From Oscillospiraceae bacterium (GTDB lineage Bacteria; Bacillota; Clostridia; Christensenellales; Aristaeellaceae), in assembly GCA_031282605.1 (NCBI GenBank), contig JAITDK010000088.1, positions 1-12,205 on the forward strand: a DNA stretch of 12,205 nt, written 5' to 3'. Positions within the stretch are counted from its first letter, which is position 1; the number at the start of each line of letters is the position of its first letter. Position numbers and translations under genes: made by a program. The notes below the pieces were generated by a model. It had not been told where the DNA came from, did not search any database, and worked only from the letters and a program-made list of their open reading frames with translations. This document shows, piece after piece, positions 6,667 through 12,205 of this stretch.

Positions 6667-9132
6667 TATTACGCCCGTAATGACGTTCACCGACGGACGC
6701 TGCGTCGCGATCACCAGATGAATGCCCGCCGCGCGAGCCAGCTGCGCCAGGCGGCATATCGACTCCTCGACGTCCTTGGACGCAACCAGCATCAGGTCGG
6801 CCAGCTCGTCTATCACCACGACGATCTGAGGCATCAGCGGATCGCCCTGCGCGCGTTTTGCGTTGAACCCGCGTATGTCGCGCACCTCGCGCGCCGCAAA
6901 CCTGCGATACCGATCCTCCATCTCAATCACGGCCCACTTCAGCGCCTTGGCGGCTTCCTTCGGGTCGGTGACTACGGGAGCCTCCAGATGCGGGATGCCA
7001 TTGTATACCGACAGTTCGACCACCTTCGGATCGACCAGTATCAGCCGCACCTCTTGCGGAGTCGCGCGGTATATCAGCGATGTGATGATCGTATTGATGC
7101 ATACCGACTTACCCGAGCCTGTCGCGCCCGCTATCAGCAGGTGGGGCATACTGCTCAGGTTCGCTATGATACGCTTGCCCGCGATGTCCTTGCCCAGCGC
7201 TATGGCCAGCTTTGACGGATGGTTCTGCGACTCGTCGCTCTCCAGCACGTCGCGCAGCAGTACGGTTGAGACGTTCTCGTTGGGTATCTCGATGCCGACC
7301 GCCGACTTGCCCGGTATCGGCGCCTCGATGCGCACGCCCAGAGCGGCCATGTTCAGCGCGATGTCGTCGGTTAGGCTTACTATCCTGGCAACCTTGATGC
7401 CCGGTCCCGGCTGCACCTCATACCGCGTGATCGCGGGTCCGTGGGTAACGTGCACAACCTTGGCCGTCAATCCGAAACTGGTCAGCGTCTCTTCCAGTTT
7501 TAATGAATTACGCTGATCGACTGCGCGGGTATCCTGCGGCGATTCCGGCTTGCCCCTGTTCAATAGCTCAAAGGGGGGCGTGCGATATTTGTCGTCCGAC
7601 AGGAACGGTTCGGGGTATCGCTTGAACGAATCCGGCTCAGGCGCGACGTCATGCCGATCCGGCGAAGCGTTCTGCGCGGTTGGCGCGGGCTGACCGAATA
7701 TATCGCCGGCAGGACGGTTCCTTACGGCGGGTGGCGCGGCCTGTGCCATTGCGGGCTGCGCGAACGACGCAGGCTCCAGATCGATCCCCTCGATATCTAT
7801 GCGTGGCAGTGGTTCCCACGGTGGCGCGTCTTCCTCGCCATCCGCGTCGATCCCGGGTTGAACCCCGACGATACCTTCCGGTATGACGTCCAGCTCGTCA
7901 TAACGCTTCCGCTGTTCGTCCAAGTATGACGGCAATTCGCCTGGCTGGCGCTTATGCGGCGGAGCGGTGGGCAGCGTCGTGCCGTCGGGCACGATGTCCT
8001 CAATGAACAGGCGCTTCGCGGCGTTCGGGTCGTTCATTCGCACGGGTTTGGCCGTCGATCCGGCCGAAGGGTGTATAGGATCTATCGGCTGTTGAATCCG
8101 CCGTTCCGGGGTTGTCCTCAGCGGGATCACGCGGCCTCGATTACCCGCGTCGTCCCGCGAGGGGACTCGGGGCTTGGCCGGGGGCGCGGGATACTGCGCC
8201 GACTGACCCTGATCCCCGTCGGCAGAGAATGAACCGCCGTCATTATCCTGATTATACGGCGCAAGCTCTCCCCCGTCCGCGATTCCGGGCGGATAGATCC
8301 CGTATGGCTGGTATGGCGCGGAAGCCGCCGTCGCATCTCCCTCGCCTTGCCGCATACGCCACACGTTCCAGCGATCCCCAGCCCAAAGGCGTACGCTGCC
8401 CCAGCGCTTGCCCATCCACACCCACATCTTGTCCCCCAGCGCGGGCACCGATACTTTAAACAGCATCAGGAAATCGGCCAGCATCAGGCAGACCAGCAGT
8501 ATGTTCGCGCCCCATTCGGCCAGAGCGATGGTCAGCGGATAGGCGATCAGCGCGCCCAGCGCGCCGCCGCCGTGCGGGGTTACCTCCGAATACTTGTATG
8601 ATTCCTTTATAAACTCCATATAGTTAAGCGGTATCAAGTAATTCCGCACGAAACTCGCGACGGTCTTGAATTGCGTCACCTGCGCGATGGCCGTGACGCA
8701 CACCACCAGTGCGGCGATCAGCAGCACCGTGCTCATCCGCACCGGGTTTTTAGCGGAGAACGCCACAAGCGCGCCCGTCCAAATAACGATCAGTGGGAAC
8801 CAGAACGCGAAGCGACCCATGCTCCCCTGTATCGCGGCGCGGACAGCCTGCAGGAAGCCCGTCGGCGCGGACCATATAAGGCTGCAAAACAGTATCAGCC
8901 CGGCGCCGATGACCAAAACGCCCAGCGCGCCGCGTACGAATACGGCTTCCGGCCTGGTTCTTTTCGGCGGCTTGACCACCATGGGCACGCTCGTCTTGGC
9001 GAGAGACTTGCTGGAGGATTTATTGGAAGCGCGCTGGGGAGCGCCCTTTGATCCGGATTGGGCGACAGGCCTGGCGACGGTGCCGCGAGGCTGGGCTGTA
9101 CGCGCTGAGCTGCTTGACTTGGGCACTTGCAT
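6664..9132 (-). CDS. ftsK: DNA translocase FtsK/SpoIIIE, frame interrupted by an in-frame TAG after codon 822
   Basis: This is the first 822 codons of one gene spanning 9132-6151 (993 residues if read through). FtsK/SpoIIIE pumps chromosomal DNA through the division or sporulation septum. A basic, Ser/Pro-rich tail (1-60) precedes about five hydrophobic segments (68-88, 108-126, 134-150, 190-205, 210-226). A long acidic, proline-rich linker (about 230-530) follows, then the motor with Walker A GATGSGKS (669-676) and Walker B VVVIDE (D775, E776). The frame ends at RPSVNVITGVI, where the family continues with K-(A/S)-NIPSRIAF; here the lysine codon is TAG. Without the rest, the RecA core is incomplete and the protein should not work as a motor. 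Start: GGAGGG abuts the ATG at 9132, whereas an in-frame GTG at 9126 has better spacing (6 nt). The gene diverges from the phage genes. Confidence 0.92.
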   Translation of the reverse strand: MQVPKSSSSARTAQPRGTVARPVAQSGSKGAPQRASNKSSSKSLAKTSVPMVVKPPKRTRPEAVFVRGALGVLVIGAGLILFCSLIWSAPTGFLQAVRAAIQGSMGRFAFWFPLIVIWTGALVAFSAKNPVRMSTVLLIAALVVCVTAIAQVTQFKTVASFVRNYLIPLNYMEFIKESYKYSEVTPHGGGALGALIAYPLTIALAEWGANILLVCLMLADFLMLFKVSVPALGDKMWVWMGKRWGSVRLWAGDRWNVWRMRQGEGDATAASAPYQPYGIYPPGIADGGELAPYNQDNDGGSFSADGDQGQSAQYPAPPAKPRVPSRDDAGNRGRVIPLRTTPERRIQQPIDPIHPSAGSTAKPVRMNDPNAAKRLFIEDIVPDGTTLPTAPPHKRQPGELPSYLDEQRKRYDELDVIPEGIVGVQPGIDADGEEDAPPWEPLPRIDIEGIDLEPASFAQPAMAQAAPPAVRNRPAGDIFGQPAPTAQNASPDRHDVAPEPDSFKRYPEPFLSDDKYRTPPFELLNRGKPESPQDTRAVDQRNSLKLEETLTSFGLTAKVVHVTHGPAITRYEVQPGPGIKVARIVSLTDDIALNMAALGVRIEAPIPGKSAVGIEIPNENVSTVLLRDVLESDESQNHPSKLAIALGKDIAGKRIIANLSSMPHLLIAGATGSGKSVCINTIITSLIYRATPQEVRLILVDPKVVELSVYNGIPHLEAPVVTDPKEAAKALKWAVIEMEDRYRRFAAREVRDIRGFNAKRAQGDPLMPQIVVVIDELADLMLVASKDVEESICRLAQLARAAGIHLVIATQRPSVNVITGVI

Positions 9133-9170
9133 CCCTCCATTGGAACGCGGCTACACCCCGCGTCTATCAT

Positions 9171-9199
9171 ATTGTACCATATGATGGAAAGGTTTGCTA
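9171..9199 (-). promoter_or_regulatory. candidate ftsK promoter (extended -10)
   Basis: On the minus strand TGGTACAAT is a TGn extended -10 with hexamer TACAAT (9176-9171). TAGCAA (9199-9194), a weak -35, lies 17 nt upstream. Transcription would begin about 35 nt before the ftsK start. The position just upstream of the ribosome site and the good -10 make it credible. Confidence 0.5.
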
Positions 9200-9240
9200 G
9201 CGGTTGTTTTTTGTTTCGTTAATTCGGCGGTTCTCGCCTT

Positions 9241-9446
9241 GAGCTTGCTAATTCTTCCCGTCAGCGTCCCCTAGACCAGCCTCCTTTTCCAACTGCTGCA
9301 CTGGTCTTGACAACCTGTTGATAGCTCTCTCGAAACCTGACCAGGCTTCGCCTGGATCATCGTGACACACAGTCTACCGGTTTCGGTTCGCTGGTTGTGC
9401 CCCGATGGTCTGTTCCGCAGCGTAACCGGTTCCCCCGTCGGGGGAA
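9241..9446. ncRNA. highly structured non-coding stretch, possible RNA or mobile-element remnant
   Basis: No convincing gene lies between the ftsK promoter and the terminase promoter. The stretch is full of perfect inverted repeats: GACCAG (9274-9279) with CTGGTC (9301-9306); CAAC-CT-GTTG (9311-9320); CGAAACC (9331-9337) with GGTTTCG (9379-9385), enclosing CCAGGC-TTC-GCCTGG (9341-9355); and TTCCCCC-GTC-GGGGGAA (9430-9446). ACCGGTT-type words recur at 9377 and 9424. Nested and consecutive stems of this kind suggest a folded RNA on either strand, or a fragment of a group II intron or other element. I cannot name a family. A 66-codon minus-strand frame crosses it but lacks a ribosome site and looks like chance. 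Confidence 0.35.
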
Positions 9447-9461
9447 AATTATAATTACCTA

Positions 9462-9490
9462 TTGACAACATGCGGTTGTCGTGATACTAT
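9462..9490 (+). promoter_or_regulatory. strong sigma-A promoter ahead of the terminase, with operator-like dyads
   Basis: A perfect -35 TTGACA (9462-9467) is followed after exactly 17 nt by TACTAT (9485-9490; four of six to the -10). A perfect dyad, GACAAC-n5-GTTGTC (9464-9480), overlaps the -35 and spacer. A second, ATAC-TATG-GTAT (9484-9495), covers the -10. The dyads suggest control by a dimeric repressor. Predicted transcription start is near 9497. Confidence 0.7.
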
Positions 9491-9510
9491 GGTATTGTGA
9501 CGCGGGTGTG

Positions 9511-9540
9511 CCCGGCGGCTGTTTGAGCCGCCGGGTTTTT
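9511..9540 (+). terminator. intrinsic terminator in the terminase leader
   Basis: CCCGGCGGCT (9511-9520) and AGCCGCCGGG (9526-9535) form a perfect 10-bp GC-rich stem with a 5-nt loop followed by TTTTT. It lies only about 15 nt downstream of the predicted start of the promoter and 14 nt before the terminase GTG. It would cut transcripts to roughly 45 nt unless antitermination occurs, or it insulates the phage operon from upstream transcription. Confidence 0.8.
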
Positions 9541-9554
9541 GTCGCGCGAAAGGA

Positions 9555-10856
9555 GTGGATGACACAGCGGCGGATAATAAACAGGACACGAGGAAGGTCA
9601 AGGCGGATAAGTCCGCTATAGTAAAAAAGAAGATCGGCGAAGCGTTCCAGGGTGTATATAAGGATATATTGAACGGATCGCACAGGCATTACTGGCTGCT
9701 GGGCGGGAGAGGCAGCGGGAAATCGTCGTTCGCGTCGCTTGCAATGGCGGGCGAACTGCTGCGCAGGCCGAAGGCCAACGCGGTGATATTCCGCAAGACT
9801 GAAAGCACGCTGCGTGACAGCGTGATGCCGCAGACTGCGTGGGCGCTAGAGCAGTTAGGCATGTCGGAACAGTGGGAATTCATGGCCAGTCGCTGCGCGT
9901 TCGAAGAAAAGGACACGCGGCGGCTGATACTCATGCGCGGGCTGGATAAACCCATACGAACCAAGGGGATCAAACCGAAAGAGGGCGCGTTCGAGCTGGC
10001 GTGGTTTGAGGAACTGGCGGAATTTCGGGGGATGGAAGAGATACGCACCGCGCTGGCCAGCGTGTTCCGGGGATGCGACGCCCCCGTGTGCCTGGCGACG
10101 TTCAACCCTCCTGGCGCACCGGGACATTGGCTGAACCGGGAGACGGCGCGGGACTCGCCCGAAAGACTGATACACCGCAGCGACTACCGGGGTCTGCCGC
10201 CGGAATGGCTGGGCGCGGCATTCATAGCCGAAGCGGAGGCGATACGGGAGCGGGATGAATCGTTATGGCGCAGGATGTACCTGGGCGAAGCCGGCACGGA
10301 GGACGGCGCGATATTCACGAACGTGGGTCTGCGCGCGCTGGAGACGTTCGAGCGTGAGGCGGTGGATAGGGTGTGGAACGGGCTGGACTTCGGGTTCGGA
10401 GCGTCGCCGGACGCGCTGATAAGGGTGAGTTACGATGCGAAACGGCGTCGTGTGATTGTGCTGGATGAATTCTGGGGGATCAGGACGCCTTCGGAAACGC
10501 TGGCAGCTATCATCCGACAGCGATGCGGACATGGTATTGTCACATGCGACAACGCGGAACCGAGGATGATCGACACGCTTCGCGCAAGAGGGGTGAACGC
10601 GCGCGCGGCGGTGAAAGGTTCGGGCAGCGTGATGCATGGCGTGCGCTGGCTTGCCGATCGGCTAGAGATCGTGATCGACCCGGCGCGATGCCCGAACGCG
10701 GCGCGGGAATTCACGTCGTACCAGTATAACCGGGACAGGTACGGCAACTGGAGCGCGGAACCGACGGGCGACGAACATCACACGATAGACGCGTGCCGCT
10801 ACGCGTTGGAAGAGGTCATGGCGGAGCGCGCCGGGCGAGTGTTCAAGCGGGAGTGA
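9555..10856 (+). CDS. phage terminase large subunit (PBSX-type)
   Basis: A 433-residue packaging motor and nuclease that docks on the portal and pumps phage DNA into the prohead. The ATPase half has Walker A GGRGSGKSS (50-58), Walker B ELAWFEE (147-153) and coupling motif LATFNPPG (180-187). The nuclease half has the three acidic positions of the RNase H-like fold: D278 (GLDFGFG), D332 (VTCDN) and D412 (HHTIDACRYAL). The length is normal for the XtmB/PBSX group and all catalytic residues are present. The start is GTG. AAAGGAG overlaps it with no spacer, which is unusual; an ATG 4 nt later is in another frame and stops after 20 codons. No small-subunit gene precedes it. The gene lies under the promoter at 9462 and behind the terminator at 9511. 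Confidence 0.93.
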   Translation: MDDTAADNKQDTRKVKADKSAIVKKKIGEAFQGVYKDILNGSHRHYWLLGGRGSGKSSFASLAMAGELLRRPKANAVIFRKTESTLRDSVMPQTAWALEQLGMSEQWEFMASRCAFEEKDTRRLILMRGLDKPIRTKGIKPKEGAFELAWFEELAEFRGMEEIRTALASVFRGCDAPVCLATFNPPGAPGHWLNRETARDSPERLIHRSDYRGLPPEWLGAAFIAEAEAIRERDESLWRRMYLGEAGTEDGAIFTNVGLRALETFEREAVDRVWNGLDFGFGASPDALIRVSYDAKRRRVIVLDEFWGIRTPSETLAAIIRQRCGHGIVTCDNAEPRMIDTLRARGVNARAAVKGSGSVMHGVRWLADRLEIVIDPARCPNAAREFTSYQYNRDRYGNWSAEPTGDEHHTIDACRYALEEVMAERAGRVFKRE

Positions 10857-10878
10857 CGCCGAACTCAATATAGCGTCG

Positions 10879-10884
10879 TATAAT
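10879..10884 (+). promoter_or_regulatory. consensus -10 element before the membrane-protein gene
   Basis: A perfect TATAAT stands 22 nt before the ATG at 10907 in the short gap after the terminase. No clear -35 lies 17 nt upstream, in the terminase tail. It may be a weak internal promoter or a chance match in an AT-rich spacer. Confidence 0.3.
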
Positions 10885-10906
10885 ATAATGTTTATGTCTA
10901 AGGGGG

Positions 10907-11602
10907 ATGTTTCAAATAGGAAATATTTTGGACAGCAAGGTCGCAAAGGTGGCGATGGTTCTGCCCGTCGCGCTAATGATAGTCCTGGCGTTCCTGTTTA
11001 TGTTCAACCTGCAGGATTATCAGCAGGCCATATACTCGGAGAAGCTTATTGAGAAGCGGCTGAATCTCGATATGATCGCGAACGAGGTGGATAGGCTGAT
11101 AGCCGACGGGCGCAGCTGGCAGGGTCATTACGAGTTTTTCTTGGATACCGCCAGGATCAATATGGAGATGCTGGACGCCACATATATGACATACGCGGCC
11201 GTTCTAGACGCGGATCTGGTCAACGTGACGTACAGGACGCTAAGCGAGAGCGCGGCATTCGAACCGGCTAACTATCAGGAGTTCGTTGAGGCCGTAAGGA
11301 GCAACGACGCGGGAAGCATCTCGCTATGGTTTGAGGGTGAGGACATCGTCGGCAGGGAAATGAACGTGTATTATCGGTGGATACCGTCGGATAATACGCT
11401 GCCCGGCCGATTCCTGATTGTGGACGCCATATCGGCGTACAGTGTGCAGGCGACGAAATCGATGCTGATATCATATTTGATCGCAGCGTTGATTCTGATC
11501 GTGACCGTGCTGAACTGCTCGTTCGTGGTAATGCTGGAGCGGATGAGGGAGTACCAATCCAGGCAAGGAATCCAGGTAAGGGGGAGGGAAGAGGGACGAT
11601 GA
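10907..11602 (+). CDS. two-helix membrane protein with a sensor-like extracytoplasmic domain, within the phage operon
   Basis: I do not recognise this 231-residue protein. It has an N-terminal helix (about 14-34), an extracytoplasmic region of about 150 residues (35-185), a second helix (186-209) and a short charged tail ending RGREEGR. The outer region begins with an amphipathic helical stretch (36-66) and continues with alternating strands, including YAAVLDADL (96-104), MNVYYRWIP (152-160) and GRFLIVDAISAYSV (167-180). This layout resembles the Cache/PAS-like sensor of receptors, but without any signalling output domain. The ATG directly follows AGGGGG with no spacer. Its stop overlaps the portal start (ATGA), so it is translationally coupled to a phage structural gene. 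It may be a phage membrane protein, for example for exclusion or host signalling, but that is inference. Confidence 0.8.
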   Translation: MFQIGNILDSKVAKVAMVLPVALMIVLAFLFMFNLQDYQQAIYSEKLIEKRLNLDMIANEVDRLIADGRSWQGHYEFFLDTARINMEMLDATYMTYAAVLDADLVNVTYRTLSESAAFEPANYQEFVEAVRSNDAGSISLWFEGEDIVGREMNVYYRWIPSDNTLPGRFLIVDAISAYSVQATKSMLISYLIAALILIVTVLNCSFVVMLERMREYQSRQGIQVRGREEGR

Positions 11603-12205
11603 TAACGATACCAAAGGGAAGCGCGATTAATCAAGGGTGTATTCAAGGGTGCATCGACCGGTTCATGAGGGAGAGATCGCCTAAAGCGGACCGACTGACG
11701 GCGTACTACGAAGGGGATTCAGCGGTAACACGGCGTGTGAAGCCATATGGAGCGCCGAACAACAGACTAGCGCATCCGTTCGCGAGGTATATAGTGACGA
11801 TGGCGGCAGGGTATCTGATAGGAGCGCCGGTAGCGTACGCGGACGACGGGCAGGCGGAAGCGTTAGCCGCGCTGACCGAGGCATATAAGGCGGCGAACGC
11901 GGACGCGGTGGACGAAGAGTTGGCGGAACAAGCGAGCTTATATGGGGTAGGGATAGAGCTGCTATATCTGGACGAGCGCGCGAGGGTAAGAATGGCGGCG
12001 CTGGATCCGGCGTCGGCGTTCGTAGTATACGACGATTCGGCGGAGCACAAGCCCATGATGGGGATACAGATGCGCAAGGGGCGCGGAAATGGGCCGGGCG
12101 GCGATTGGTATGAGGCGACAGTGTATACGGCGGCGGAAGCGTTTGAGATGGAGGGACGCTCGCCAGGCGAGATGAGGGCGGTAAGGGTGAGGATGCGGCA
12201 TTACT
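11599..12205 (+). CDS. phage portal protein, SPP1 gp6-type (C-terminus beyond window)
   Basis: 202 codons are visible, with no stop before the window ends; the family is usually 400-500 residues. The portal forms the dodecameric ring at the capsid vertex through which the terminase packages DNA. The N-terminal pattern fits the SPP1 gp6 family: a YYEGD segment (36-40), a basic TRRVK stretch (44-48), then PNNRLAHPFARYIVTMAAGY (53-72) and LIGAPV (73-78). A helical region and LDPASAFVVYDDSAEHKPM follow, the usual place for the 'P...VIYD' motif. AGAGGG about 5 nt upstream is the ribosome site, and the start overlaps the previous stop by 4 nt. Here an extra membrane gene sits between terminase and portal, which are more often adjacent. 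Confidence 0.9.
   Translation, partial: MITIPKGSAINQGCIQGCIDRFMRERSPKADRLTAYYEGDSAVTRRVKPYGAPNNRLAHPFARYIVTMAAGYLIGAPVAYADDGQAEALAALTEAYKAANADAVDEELAEQASLYGVGIELLYLDERARVRMAALDPASAFVVYDDSAEHKPMMGIQMRKGRGNGPGGDWYEATVYTAAEAFEMEGRSPGEMRAVRVRMRHY

Noticed and set aside
9271..9471. 66-residue minus-strand frame between ftsK and the terminase
   Set aside because: It has no ribosome site at its ATG, low-complexity non-family composition, and overlaps a series of RNA-like hairpins. It is treated as non-coding.
9133..9554. tRNA gene or att repeat at the phage boundary
   Set aside because: I found no cloverleaf with a TTCGA-type T-arm and CCA end, and no direct repeat that could be paired inside this window.
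9559..9621. Short ATG frame overlapping the terminase start
   Set aside because: It stops at TAG after 20 codons and encodes a basic peptide without features. The A-rich run that might allow slippage lies after its stop.
1..12205. CRISPR array
   Set aside because: No regularly spaced direct repeats were seen; the only clear repeats are the two 10-bp units near 2130 and isolated palindromes.

Overview
This is a GC-rich bacterial chromosome segment with strong AGGAGG-type ribosome binding sites. The organism is most likely an uncultured member of the Firmicutes (Clostridia). Supporting signs are a fused ATPase-permease exporter beside an OmpR-type two-component system, a histidyl-tRNA synthetase with extra cysteine pairs, and a terminase and portal resembling those of Firmicutes phages. 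This placement is inferred from protein character only.

Layout. Positions 1-2021 (minus) hold the N-terminal 673 residues of an ABC transporter with ATPase and permease in one chain; its 3' end lies outside the window. Diverging from it (plus, 2184-4573) is a tight operon of response regulator, intramembrane-type histidine kinase and a six-helix membrane protein resembling YjdF/DUF2238. The 162-bp divergent control region carries 11-bp-spaced direct repeats that could be the regulator's binding site. The likely logic is an envelope-stress or peptide-detoxification module: the kinase senses in the membrane, the regulator acts on the divergent promoters, and the exporter is the output.

Positions 4574-4860 are a convergent intergenic region with several strong hairpins and no gene. 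A minus-strand housekeeping pair, ftsK then hisS (9132-4861), follows. The ftsK frame is interrupted by a single in-frame TAG exactly where the family has an almost invariant lysine. Everything after the TAG, including the gamma DNA-reading domain, is intact.

Positions 9133-9554 contain no gene. They hold a probable ftsK promoter, a highly structured non-coding stretch, then a strong promoter with operator-like dyads followed at once by an intrinsic terminator. From 9555 to the end, plus-strand phage packaging genes begin: terminase large subunit, an unexpected two-helix membrane protein with a sensor-like extracytoplasmic domain, and the first 202 residues of an SPP1-type portal. This looks like one edge of a prophage or a domesticated phage cluster. 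No integrase, small terminase, tRNA or obvious attachment site is visible.

The most notable points are the ftsK amber codon, a second TAG that exactly separates two in-frame genes (kinase and DUF2238-like), the promoter-dyad-terminator leader ahead of the terminase, and the membrane protein coupled to the portal gene.
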